From Ailanthus altissimus (taxonomy: Eukaryota > Streptophyta > Magnoliopsida > Sapindales > Simaroubaceae): DNA of 64,000 bases. The notes beneath the pieces are model-generated. The model was not told the DNA's origin, did no database searches, and saw nothing but the letters and a program-made list of their open reading frames with translations. Shown in pieces: positions 26,889 through 46,560 of the stretch. Each line of letters opens with the position of its first letter. Positions within the stretch are counted from its first letter, which is position 1. The position numbers and the translations under genes were made by a program. The stretch is from contig OX327710.1 in NCBI GenBank assembly GCA_946807835.1, forward strand, positions 19,146,501 through 19,210,500, written 5' to 3'.

Positions 26889-26894
26889 TTTATT
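26889..26894 (-). terminator. Candidate polyadenylation signal of the target-mimic RNA
   Basis: AATAAA on the minus strand, about 330 bp downstream of the miR160-like site. Its use is inferred. Confidence 0.3.
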
Positions 26895-27223
26895 ATAAAT
26901 CATGTAAATGAATTTAAACCAACATTTGAAATTCTCTAAATGTAAAACAACATTGAAGACATTTTATACACACATAAAAAAAATCCCAACGGCTAGGTCT
27001 CAAGCTTTGGATCATATATGAAATACTTTTGAACAAAATATATATAGGGTTAATTTCTAATAAACAAGACAAGTACAATAAGAAAACACCACAAAGTAAA
27101 CAAACATGATCGAAATTAACAAATAATAAACCAAAACAATAATCCTAATAAGAAACCTAAGTTTGTAAAGAGGTTGAATACACAAACTTCTAATCCAAAC
27201 ACACATGTATATAGAGAGAGTGT

Positions 27224-27247
27224 TGCCTGGCTAAATCCTGTATGCCA
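27224..27247 (-). promoter_or_regulatory. eTM160: miR160 endogenous target-mimic site
   Basis: Read on the minus strand, the site is TGGCATACAGG, then ATTT, then AGCCAGGCA. The first block is the exact complement of miR160 positions 11-21 and the last block of positions 1-9. The ATTT stands opposite position 10, making a mismatch plus a 3-nt bulge exactly where AGO1 would cut. Twenty matched bases in this arrangement are not expected by chance. Bulged sites of this kind sequester rather than cleave (IPS1 for miR399). miR160 mimics have been described in Arabidopsis and rice. Confidence 0.88.
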
Positions 27248-27301
27248 TAAGTATATGAATCAACGAATGCTCAGCCAAACACGGCGGCGGCGGCGCCGAA
27301 C

Positions 27302-27343
27302 TCAGCAGAGCTTTGGGGTGAAAAATGCTGAGTGAAAGGCCAT
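27302..27343 (-). CDS. Tiny reading frame upstream of the mimic site
   Basis: ATG at 27343 opens 13 codons (MAFHSAFFTPKLC) ending in TGA at 27304-27302, about 55 bp before the miR160-like site. It is the first ATG after an AT-rich, leader-like stretch. It may only shape ribosome loading or decay of the RNA. Confidence 0.25.
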   Translation of the reverse strand: MAFHSAFFTPKLC

Positions 27344-27600
27344 TGATTTGAAGTGAGTTTTGTATGTGTATATTATCTCTCTATGTTACTGTGTTGTGAT
27401 GTTGCTTTGCTTGTGTATTAAAGTATAAGCATTCAAAAGACAACGTTAAGTGGGTTGGTTTAACAAGTGGTTTATTTATTTATTTGTTTATTTTTGGCTT
27501 CTGGTGCGATTTCAACACTGCCATTCTTGGTGCTTTTAGGTTTTTGTTTTTGCTTTTGTTGTTTTGCATTTCTAGATGGCAGAGAGTTTGATTTTATTTA

Positions 27601-29036
27601 CACAGGTTCAACACTATATATATATCAAAACTGTTATTAATTAAATAAGCAAAAGCATTTTGATTTTTTTAAACACCTTTTTGCATGGGTGAAAAATGAA
27701 ATAAGCAAAGCGATTTTGTAGCTTTTGCTTCTTCAAGAAGCGATAAATATTTGCTTTGCCTAGGATATATCTAACTATATCTAGATAAACAACTTAAATA
27801 TTATAACCCAATAACTTAAATCATCTTGATTCTTTGTTCATAGGTGTAGATATTCACATTAATCCAAAAAGGACATAACTAATGCTAGATATATGCATAA
27901 TCATAAATACATACACACGCGGTTATTAATTCAATTTTACTGAGAAAAAGTTTAATTTATATGTACATATATGTAAAGATGATGGTAACAATAATTAATG
28001 TAATAATTGAGTAGATGAGGGGTAGTTTTTAGTTTGATTATTGTGTATATAATCATTTTAAGAACATTACCCATATCTCCAACTAAAAGTGATGGTGACA
28101 GACAAACCTTTCTAAAATTTTCAACTGAGATTTCATTCCCCTTTGAATATGGGCAACTCCACTTGTATAAAGAATTCCAATGCAGAGCCCTCTTTTGGTC
28201 AAAACACATTCAATATGTCAAGTCTCAATCCCTTTGGCTTTGTTTGTATCTCTCCTTAATGTACAATTGCCATTTTCCCTCCTACTAAATGTATTAACAC
28301 AAACATTCTGGCTAATTGCCTTGCAGGGATGGTTTCAAAACACAACTTTAAGTTGTTTGATATTTATTTTGTACTTTTAAAATATAAATTAATAAGTATT
28401 ATTTTCACTTTACAATTCAATGTGTTTCATAAATACTACTTATTTTACTCTATAAGTCAGTTAGTTCCATTTACTAATAAATGTGGCAAATAGACCCTTT
28501 GTTTAAAAAACAACACATACCCAACAAATATTTTATTAAACTTTCATTGGATTTTTTTTTATTACATATAAAAGTATAAATCACAGTCCTCTCCATTTTG
28601 GTGCAAAGTTAAGTTTGAATCTCAAACTTTTTAACTCCACTAAAAAGATTTTATCAGTTGAACCAACTGATATCCATAAATTTCACTATACTTCTAAGCC
28701 TACATGCAAAATAATACAATTTCCTCCAAAAACGAGTTTCGCCCAAATGCTTAACTGCCTAAATACAGGTCATGGTAGCTGTTCATTTTACATTGATGTG
28801 TATGACTAACTATGGACAGATTTCCTGCTAGAATGCCTTTTGCCAAATCACTAAACATTCATTCAGGATGACCAAGGCCATTTTATATGTACTCAAAGCA
28901 AGATCTCAGGCGGATGACCTGAATATGGTCCTAAGCTCGCTTACAAGCAGAATTTTGACACGAATGTAGTATAAAAGATACTATTCCACAATCCGGAATA
29001 CAACTGTCTGAAACAAAACTCCAAAAATTTCCCCAC
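27601..29036. other. Intergenic, no gene seen
   Basis: Includes the presumed minus-strand promoter of the mimic RNA (TA-rich tract near 27613-27625). Short frames at 27952-28809 overlap on both strands without domains. Confidence 0.45.
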
Positions 29037-29042
29037 TTTATT
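29037..29042 (-). terminator. Polyadenylation signal of the hexokinase gene
   Basis: Canonical AATAAA on the minus strand about 257 bp after the hexokinase stop codon, a normal plant 3' untranslated length. Confidence 0.5.
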
Positions 29043-29298
29043 GCTTTCATCACAAGAATAGGTAATATGAGCACAAACAAGCGTTACAGGCCGAAGCATA
29101 AAAGCATGGCTGCTTTCTGGTCCTGCTTTTTAAAGGTTTAGTCCACCCGTATCATATATTCTGCAAGACAATTTAATTCCCATACCAAGAATCTCCTAAA
29201 CTACAAATATTCAGAAACCAAACCATAAAAATGAAAAACAGTCACAATGACTAGAAGAGGTGGACATTCAACAAAATGGCACAAATGTGTGGCCATTT

Positions 29299-33794
<4,496 letters not shown>

Positions 33795-34123
33795 TTTTCA
33801 GCCCCAAAATCGAATCTATTTCAAAAACCAGGAGGAAACCCACCAGAGATCTGTAAAAGAAGAGTCCTTTTGTGAATCGAGATTAAGAATTAGAGGTGGT
33901 GACACACTGACACATTGTTAGAAAAAATAAAATAAAGATATGATTTTTATTGATTTAAGAGTATTATAAATGGTAAGCGATTGTGGGAAATTGGAAGTAC
34001 TTGATTTTGCGAGAGCGAGACTAATTCAAGATTTCGAGAGTGATACGGCGGGTACTTATGGAAAGAAAAACAGAAATTATCGGAATCATGGGAAGTGTTT
34101 TTTTTTCTATGTTCTGTTTCCAG

Positions 34124-34130
34124 TTTTATA
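34124..34130 (-). promoter_or_regulatory. Candidate TATA box of the hexokinase gene
   Basis: TATAAAA on the minus strand about 330 bp before the hexokinase ATG. Other AT-rich motifs nearby could serve instead. Confidence 0.3.
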
Positions 34131-34825
34131 GTTTGTGTACTCTGATATTCTTAGTTACACGTGTCCGTTAAGGTCTTGATGTTCATTTTGTAGCTCAATT
34201 TTTTTGATTGGATGAGAATGAATGATTTTTTTATAAATTCAGAATTAATGTGTAATGATAATATCACCCATTTAATGTCATACCAATGGCTGAATTTGCT
34301 TGGATTTCAATTTGTTCAAAACAAATGAATTCGCATTGGCATCCCTATTTTTTTTTTTAAATTAAAACTGAGTTTCCATTAAAGAAAATCAGTTTTAAGT
34401 TACAAATTTAAGGGTTTAGATAAGAATATCAGAAAAATTAATGGGACTCCGTTTATATTTGCACACTAACAAGCGTCCGATCCTAATTCTTTGCACTTAA
34501 GGGATAATATCATTTCTCTCAAAAAATTTCTTCCAAAAAAGAGAAAAACAACCACCAAAATAAATTCGAAGTTAAAAGAGAGAACCATCACCACCCAGGG
34601 TACATTTGCATCCCTAATTAAAGTTGAAGATGAGAGAACATTGCTTTATCTCCTTTGCTTTTTAATATTTAGCTTATAAAGATGCCAAAAGGATGCTTTT
34701 TAATATTTAGATGCCAAAGAAAATTCCAGTCTACATGGAGTGCCTCTGACAGTAAATTATTGTACAAAGTAGATGGCCAAAAATGGAATTGAATTAGAAC
34801 TCAATGTGAAAATCGTGATGAAATA

Positions 34826-34917
34826 ACCAACCACTAGGTGCTAAAACAAATGCGTTCGATTGTGACCAACTACCAACCAATAGTTACCAAAACAAATGTG
34901 TTCGATTGTGACCAGCT
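34826..34917. repeat. Short tandem duplication, unit about 46 bp
   Basis: The block AAAACAAATG then GTTCGATTGTGACCA occurs twice in direct succession, with a few substitutions in the spacer. Confidence 0.7.
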
Positions 34918-35237
34918 TTAAGAATTGCACCAAAGGTGCACATGATCTTGCTACGCCATTTGATATTGACGGGGGTTCTACAATCTTAATTATATGAATT
35001 AAATTTTACATCTCTTTTGAGCAGCAAGATCTCCAGGCTCGACTCCAAGTCCCCTAATTCTCCTAGTTGATCATCATAATCCCATTTTCTACGGTTTGTG
35101 AGAGAGCAGCTGACATTCTCATTTACCCAACCCTAAGTAAACCCAACACCAACCCTTTTAAGTAAGAGGTTAGTCTATTAGGTGATATACAAACTGTAGA
35201 GAACAATCAAGAGAGAGAGAGAGACATCCGGTATAAA

Positions 35238-35243
35238 TTTATT
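35238..35243 (-). terminator. Candidate polyadenylation signal of the poly(A) polymerase gene
   Basis: AATAAA on the minus strand about 560 bp after the stop codon. The interval has a 63-codon frame (35703-35512) that I regard as part of the 3' untranslated region. Confidence 0.35.
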
Positions 35244-35804
35244 ACATTACATCACAATAGTATACACGAGGTGTAGTCTGCAGAAGTAGCCACAGTACTA
35301 CAAACCCTTACATTAAAGTACTTGAGAGTTGTAATATCATTCATTATCCCAAACCCCTTAAAAGAACACCAGCACAAATTGGCCACACTGAACTGAACCC
35401 ACCCCACTCCAACAAGAGAGATCACCTGTGACACTTTCACTAGAAAAAGAAAAATTTAAAACCTAGAAAGCTATTACAGTGCCAAATCAGGAAAACTCTA
35501 CAAAACACCTTTTAGAACTTAAAATTGGAGGAGCTCACTGCTTCTGCAGAACTGCTTGCTAACAAGATGAAAAAAACTGTACAGATAACAGCTTGGCCAA
35601 GACTACATCCCCATAACTTCTTCAGACCATGACTATTAGTTGCGCTTGTGTAGACACAAGTTACAAGCATGCCTGAAAAAATGTAAGTAATGAAAGCCAG
35701 CAATTAAATAACACTTACCCGAACTGCTGGCTTTCTCTCTCTATCTATCTATATGCCAACATGGCCTTTCTTGACAGTGGATTTCCATTAGATCGTCTGA
35801 ACTC

Positions 35805-40907
<5,103 letters not shown>

Positions 40908-43417
40908 CCAAAACAACAAGAACCCCCCAGTTGAAAACCCTAATTGTCAATTTTTTTCCAAAAAGAATAGCGAAAAATCGAACAACATGTTCACGCAAAA
41001 TATCCAAAATTGAAACTTCTTGAAGAAAAAACGAGAATTTCGTAACCCTAAAGGAAATTTAAGTCGAGTTGATTTCAGATCTAATGGAAAGAACCTTAAA
41101 AAAATAAGAAAAGAAAAAAAAAGAGAAAAAGGAAATAGAGTTTTAGAGAGAGAAAAAGAAGAAAACCCGGGGGTAGCGTTTAGGGTATTGAATTTTTTTT
41201 ATTTTTTATTTTGGGGGGGGTGGGGAGATATTTTAATCGGTGAAGGAATCGGTGCTTTTGTAATATCTAATAATTTTTAATATGTTTTTTTTTTCGTTTT
41301 TTTGTTTTTTGTTTTTTGTTTTTCTTTCTGTTTGATTTGGATTCGGATTTGGGGAATATTTGGGCCGTAACCCGTAAGAAAGCGCTTTATTGGCATTCCG
41401 CTGACTATTCTCCGTGTCCGCGTTACACGTGGCACTTCGGGAAAGTTTCACGAGTCTTATAGCTAATAACACTTGGGCCCCAAATCTTTTAAGATTTCTC
41501 AATACATGATACATTTTATCAATTCGTATGAAACAGGTCTCTAATTGTATTGAAATTACTTAACATCCTTCTGTGTTGAGTTCTTAATTTTTTTCAAAAC
41601 TAACAAATTAAAATTTATAAATAGGAATCAAAAGCTACTTTTGTTGACTTAACAACTACTTTTATTAAAATGTGAGCAATATATATTACAAACTTTAGAT
41701 ACATATTGTAATAATTTACTATTTAACTCAAAAGTTTAAATTGATAAGTAAAAACTCAATATTAGTATTAATAACAAGTTTTTAACAGTCATTTTATGTG
41801 AAACGTGGATCTAAATAGATCCAAATCAAGTGAATCCTTCATCTTATAGATTAAAAACTAAGAAATTAAAAACTTTCACGTGAAACATGAATTTAAATAA
41901 GTCTGAATCAGGTGAATCCTCCTCCCTCTTGTGCTAAAAATTAAAAAAATTAAAAAATTAATTGAAAATAAAAATATTATAACTCAAACTCAAAACCTTG
42001 ATACTAATATAATATAAAGTTATTATTTAATCCAAAAATTTAAATTAATAAGTGAAGACCTAATATTAATATTAAAAATAAATTTTTAACACACTTTACA
42101 TAAATGATAAACTTACTTTTAACCGTTCGAGAAATAACCAAATGGTATTCTTGAAGCTATTAGACTTTTTGAAAAATAAGTCAATCATATTTTATTTTTT
42201 AACCTAATTCAATGATCAACAAAGTGAGTCTCATGTTCCAAGTAAATTGCATTTCAAATTACATAATCTCACTTTCTACAAACTCTACATCTTCGTTAAT
42301 TTTTTTTTTTTGGTTAGAGGGGCAATCACTTTTGCATTTGGATCCTCTATGTGTTAAGTTACATATTTATACATTGTGATGTCAAAACTTAATATTATAA
42401 GAATATTTTAGGCACAGCAACATGTATCAGGAATCTATTTAATAAAAATGGGCAAAACATACTGTTATGTTAAAAAAAATATATAAAGCAGTAGGGACCC
42501 ACATGTTATTATCTCCCTTTTGGCTATCGACAACAGAATCATGTCGGGCTGACAACGGATGGTGGAGATTGGGTGCAGGAAATGTAGTTAACTTGTGGAT
42601 GACGAGATTACATATTTACCCTCTATTTGAAATAGAAGATTACGGATTCGGGTATTGTTGAGAAATTAATATCAACTTAAAATTGATTATCGTTCGTGAT
42701 AACCCAACCCAAAGAACAAAATCACAAGCATCGTAATGCAAAAGGCATAAAAGCTTAACCCTAATTTGTTCAATGTGTTCCTAATCCCAAAGCAGTAAAT
42801 GCCGACATTAACGGATTTTGATTTGGATTTGGGATCCGAAATCCAATCAAACCACACTTCAGACTCTGCTCTTAACCAAAAGTGACAAAAGCAAAATAAC
42901 CTCAACAGGCTGAAGCTGCTTCTGTCTTTAAACGATGTCGTCACCGTAATTCGTGGATGAAAAGTATTTTTTTTTAATGATCATTATTAAGTCAATTGAT
43001 TACAGTTGCTGCCCAAAGATATACAAGTTTTGTTAGATTGCAATTTTAGTTCCAACACGTTGAAATTTTGTTTCTGATTCCATCATTATAATTTTTGCAT
43101 TAGAAGCAGGTACACTCAAAACAGCATTATCACATCTTGATCTCTCATTGCTATAATGCCCATTTTCATGAACTAACTTTGGGAATTAAACGGTTGTACC
43201 TGCTAAATTTGTCAAGAACACGCTGTGAATTGTGGGCATGTGCACAGGATCCTCACTATTATTTGGGAACCAAAGAAGTAACTAAGAATGGTTGTGCTGC
43301 ATGTAACTTCAGCAAAAAGCTAAGATTTATTACTTTCTGTATTCTATGAGGAGTTCTAACCGCAGAAGGTCATTGTTGACGATTCTATGATTAGTCTTTC
43401 ACTAAGTTATGGACATG
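40908..43417. other. Poly(A) polymerase upstream region and AT-rich spacer
   Basis: Contains the leader and promoter of the minus-strand gene (about 40.9-41.5 kb), with a G run at 41211-41218 and T-rich tracts after 41280. A diverged direct repeat (about 41717-41790 and 42021-42093, sharing TTTAAATTRATAAGT and TTTTTAACA) suggests an old element. No gene is seen. Confidence 0.45.
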
Positions 43418-44201
43418 CGAAGATAATAAAGGTTACCTATTGCCAGAGTTGAATGAACTGGTGAAAGAATTAGACTTTGGTGACTCCAATTATGGGTTAG
43501 ATGTTGAAACTCCTTGAGCATTTAGAAGCTCCGAGGAGGGTGATTATGAGGCAAAAGGTCAAGAACCCGAAGAACATGGTTAGACACTTCAGCAATGGGA
43601 GAGGAACCTTGAGGTCTAGTTACTTAGGTATTATGGCCTTAAAGAGCAAGAAAAAAGCTGTGATGGAGCTCCATAAACGATTAAAAATAAACAATATGGA
43701 GGTTAAACTTCTAATTCTCAAGATTGAATCTTTATAGGCAATAATCACAGACTAGAGGCACAAGCGGCTGATCATGTGAAATTTATGGCTGAGCTTGAAG
43801 CTTCAAGATCGAACTGAGCTCTGAAGCTGACCATAACAGGGAACAGATCTTAACCCTTCAAAAAGGGGTTGCTAAATTTCAAAAAACAAGAGAATAATGC
43901 TAGTATAAGTGATTTGGATACTCCATTAAGATTACAAAGGCTAAAGGTCTTGGAGGAGGAGGCGAAAGATTTGAGGAAGGCAAACATAAAGAATTTGAAA
44001 TTTTCTCTGAGGTCGGAGTCCACCTAAATGCTTGCAATTTCTATGTTCGATGATCTAGAGGTAAATCCATCATTTGTGGTAATCTTTATCATTTTCTGTT
44101 TTATACCCTTATTCATGATTTATTAATTTTTTAATCTATTCAATCTACTACAGATAGAAATACTGAAGGAAATGACTCATTGTTTTAAGAGAACAAAGTA
44201 A
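43418..44201 (+). pseudogene. Fragment of a CHUP1-like gene, disabled
   Basis: Pieces in shifting frames match the coiled-coil part of CHUP1-like proteins (actin-binding, chloroplast positioning and related growth functions). They include GYLLPELNELVKELDFG near 43431-43484, ERNLEV then YYGLKEQE, VMELHKRLKINNMEVKLL near 43660-43720, and RLEAQAADHVKFMAELEASR near 43755-43815. QILTLQKGVAKFQK and LQRLKVLEEEAKDLRKANI follow. Stops and frameshifts interrupt it. An intron is retained at about 44061-44154 (GAG/GTAAAT to CTACAG), so it is a duplicated gene piece, not a processed copy. It ends just before the copia LTR. Confidence 0.75.
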
Positions 44202-44236
44202 TTTTTTTTATGGAAGTTGAGAAATTATAATATGAT

Positions 44237-44683
44237 TGTAAAAAAGTTGATTAATAATTATCGGGATATGATTTGAAAAGTAAGCTAAATGTATTAGGTG
44301 TACGGGAATCGAAGATAAACTCAAAAGAAGATGAAAATACAAGAGGAGGTGTCTGGGCGTGGGCGTCAAGTTGTGGGCGTCAAGTTGTGGGCGCCGCATC
44401 ACCCAAGACAGAACTTGCGCACTGCGGCGTCAGGTGCCCAGGGCCGCGACGCCCAGGCGAGGAGATTCAGCACCACGGCACCTAACGCAGAATATGTTTA
44501 TCAATTTAGTTTCGACTCTCACTTATTTCAAGACTCCCTAAAACGACTCTCACACATTTAGTGTTAACCTATGTCATCTTAAAGCCTATATAAAGGCTCT
44601 TTATTGACTTATAAACACATTTTGTGATATTTTAGTGAGCAAATATAAGTCTTAAGGTGTTATTGGTGAGTCAACGATTTGAC
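44237..44683 (+). mobile_element. Ty1/copia LTR, first of three
   Basis: Begins TGTAAAAAAG and shows strong similarity to the LTR at 48939-49521 in the promoter part (GACTCTCACACATTTA, TAACCTATGTC, AAGCCTATATAAAGGC). It is followed at 44685-44695 by TGGCATTAGAG, a decayed primer-binding site for initiator tRNA-Met. The central part is unusually GC-rich with a CAAGTTGTGGGCGT repeat near 44366-44390. Confidence 0.6.
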
Positions 44684-44799
44684 TTGGCATTAGAGGAGAG
44701 TGCAGCTCTATCTAGTGAAAAAGAGAAGACGCAGAGTCATATAAGGCTGAAGTAGAAAGAAGGGACATTTAAGAAAGAGCTCACAATACAATCATTTTA

Positions 44800-45175
44800 T
44801 CATTAAGCGATGAAGTACTGAGGGAGGTAGCAGGTGAGATGACGACAATTGGTCTTTGAAAGAAGTTTGATTCCTTTTATATGCAGAAATCGTTGGCTAA
44901 TAGATTGCATATAAAGAAGAAACTGTATCAGTTGTCTATGTCAGAGGGGACATAGATGAAAGATCATATAGACGCCTTCAATAAGATCATTCTTGATATT
45001 GAGTCTATCAACATCGAGATAGAAGATGAAGATAGGGTGATTATCCTGCTGAGTTCACTTCCTAAGAGTTATGAGAACTTTGTTGATATGTTACTCTATG
45101 ACATAGAGAGTTTAACGACACGCGATGTAAAATCATAATAACGCCTTCAAGAGGAGTTATTGTTTAAGTATTATT
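44800..45175 (+). pseudogene. Ty1/copia gag remnant (UBN2-type)
   Basis: Translated segments match copia gag: DEVLREVAGEMTT, LWKKFDSFYMQKSLANRLHI, KKKLYQLSMSEGT, then after a TAG stop DHIDAFNKIILDIESINIEI and LLSSLPKSYENFVD. The order and wording are of the Tork/TNT1 lineage. In-frame stops disable it. Confidence 0.75.
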
Positions 45176-45231
45176 GAATGAATGTAAGTGATGTCGTGTG
45201 TCAGATCTTTTGGGTCTGGGGCGTGACACAA
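45176..45231 (-). mobile_element. Short fragment of an unrelated LTR end
   Basis: The stretch ends GGGTCTGGGGCGTGACACA, the mirror of a very common plant LTR start (TGTGTCACGCCCCAGACC). Only the terminus is left. Confidence 0.35.
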
Positions 45232-45350
45232 ACATAAAGAATTTGAAATTTTCTCTGAGGTCGGAGTCCACATAAATGCTTGCAATTTCTATGTTCGATA
45301 ATCTAGAGGTAAATCCATCATTTGTGGTAATCTTTATCATTTTCTGTTTA
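45232..45350 (+). repeat. Copy of 43982-44100 (CHUP1-like exon end plus intron start)
   Basis: About 118 bp nearly identical to the pseudogene segment, from AACATAAAGAATTTG through the exon end CTAGAG/GTAAATCC and into the intron. It lies inside the copia internal region. Confidence 0.9.
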
Positions 45351-45365
45351 TCCTGTTGATGAAGA

Positions 45366-45485
45366 TAGAAGATGAAGATAGGGTGATTATCCTGTTGAGT
45401 TCACTTCCTAAGAGTTATGAGAACTTTGTTGATATGTTACTCTATGACATAGAGAGTTTAACGACAAGCGATGTGAAATCATAAT
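45366..45485 (+). repeat. Copy of 45020-45139 (end of gag)
   Basis: About 120 bp repeated at an offset of 346 bp with two or three substitutions, covering the gag LLSSLPKSYENFVD segment. Together with the preceding repeat it marks a local duplication and rearrangement. Confidence 0.9.
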
Positions 45486-46560
45486 TAAACTCAAAGTTAT
45501 TAGGATAGCAGATCAAGGGCAATGTAGAAAGTTTATATGTAAGAGGAAGGCCCTTATATAGAGATGGAAAGGAAAATGGCTCAAGATCGAAGTTTAGGAT
45601 TCCTAGGAAATGCTATTGCTGCAAGAAAGAGGGAAACTTCATAAAAAACAGTTTGGAGAAAAAAGCACAAGACAATAACAAAGCGGATACTACGCTTGCC
45701 TATGATGATAGCTATGACAGTGTAGAGACTCGAGTCACTACTGATGGTAAGAATACTGAACAATGGGTTCTAGATTTTGGTTGTACAGTTTACATGTACC
45801 AGCACAAGTCTTAGTTTATAAATTTCTAACCCATTAGTGGTGGAAAGATGTTAATAGGTAATGACATTGCATGTCAGATGATGAGAATTTGTAGTATTAA
45901 ACTTAGGCTGCATGATGGGCGAGTGATAGAGTTGACAGAAGTTAGGTATGTTCCTGATCTCAAGAGGAACTTGATCTCACTAAAGGCTTTAGATCAGAAT
46001 GAGTGTTCCATCAAGATCAACGGATGAATTTTGAGAGTATTAAAAGGGTTCTATGGTGGTAATAAGAGAAAAGAAGCACAATGGTGTTTATATACTTAAG
46101 GGTGAAGTTGACTTTCATGAGATATTCTCTTCAGTCGTTAAGCACACATCCATTAGGATTTTGTTAGCCATGTGTGCAAACTTTGATTTACATCTAGAAC
46201 AGATGGATATAAAGACAGCTTTTTTGCATGGAGAGCTTGAAGAGACAATATATATGGCATAGCCGCAAGGGTTTGTAGAGTCAGAAAAAGAAGATCATAC
46301 TTGTTTGCTAAAGAAGTTATTATATGGGTTAAAGCAATCCCCTAGACAGTGGTATAGTAGATTTGATAAGTTTATAATGGCTTGTGACTTTAGTAGGAGC
46401 AAGTATGACGGAAGCGTGTACTTTAAGAGCTTGAGTTGTGAGATGATGTATTTGCTTATATACGTCAATGATATGTTGATTGCGTGAAAAGACATTAAAG
46501 AGATACAGAAACTCAAGAAGCAGTTATGTGGCGAGTTTGAAATGAAGGATTTGAGAGCAG
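45486..46560 (+). pseudogene. Ty1/copia pol remnant: zinc knuckle, protease, then reverse transcriptase, integrase missing
   Basis: A decayed zinc knuckle (CYCCKKEGNFIKNS, with the His and last Cys replaced) is followed by a protease region (WVLDFGCT in place of the usual D-S/T-G, then VRYVPDLKRNLIS). At about 46107 the sequence jumps from the pre-integrase part directly into reverse transcriptase (FHEIFSSVVKHTSIR, EQMDIKTAFLHGELEE, LLYGLKQSPRQWY, YVNDMLIA). The integrase domain is gone and the catalytic YVDD motif reads YVND. Stops are frequent. Confidence 0.85.

Larger units (their letters stand above)
26880..27600 (-). ncRNA. Candidate long non-coding RNA, miR160 target mimic
   Basis: The miR160 decoy site at 27224-27247 is complementary to the miRNA only in minus-strand RNA, so a minus-strand transcript is proposed. 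Upstream on that strand are a TATATATATAG tract near 27613-27625, an AT-rich leader, a 13-codon frame (27343-27302) and a GCC repeat near 27282-27300. Downstream is an AATAAA at 26889-26894. No long open frame exists. The layout (short RNA, tiny upstream frame, bulged miRNA site) recalls the IPS1/At4 miR399 decoys. Transcript limits are guesses; the site itself is firm. Confidence 0.5.
33795..35237. other. Hexokinase upstream region and intergenic spacer
   Basis: Holds the hexokinase leader and promoter (left part) and, towards 35.2 kb, the downstream flank of the poly(A) polymerase gene with a GA run near 35210-35222. No gene is seen. Open frames antisense to hexokinase exon 1 are shadows. 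Confidence 0.5.

Noticed and set aside
27224..27300. A MIR160 precursor hairpin on the plus strand
   Set aside because: The plus strand resembles miR160 but has AAAT in place of position 10. The following 60 bp contain no star-strand complement able to form the hairpin. The decoy reading on the minus strand fits every base.
35512..35703. 63-codon minus-strand frame with hydrophobic segments
   Set aside because: It sits in the 3' untranslated region of the poly(A) polymerase. A possible 46-bp intron before it (35673-35718) is too short for plants.
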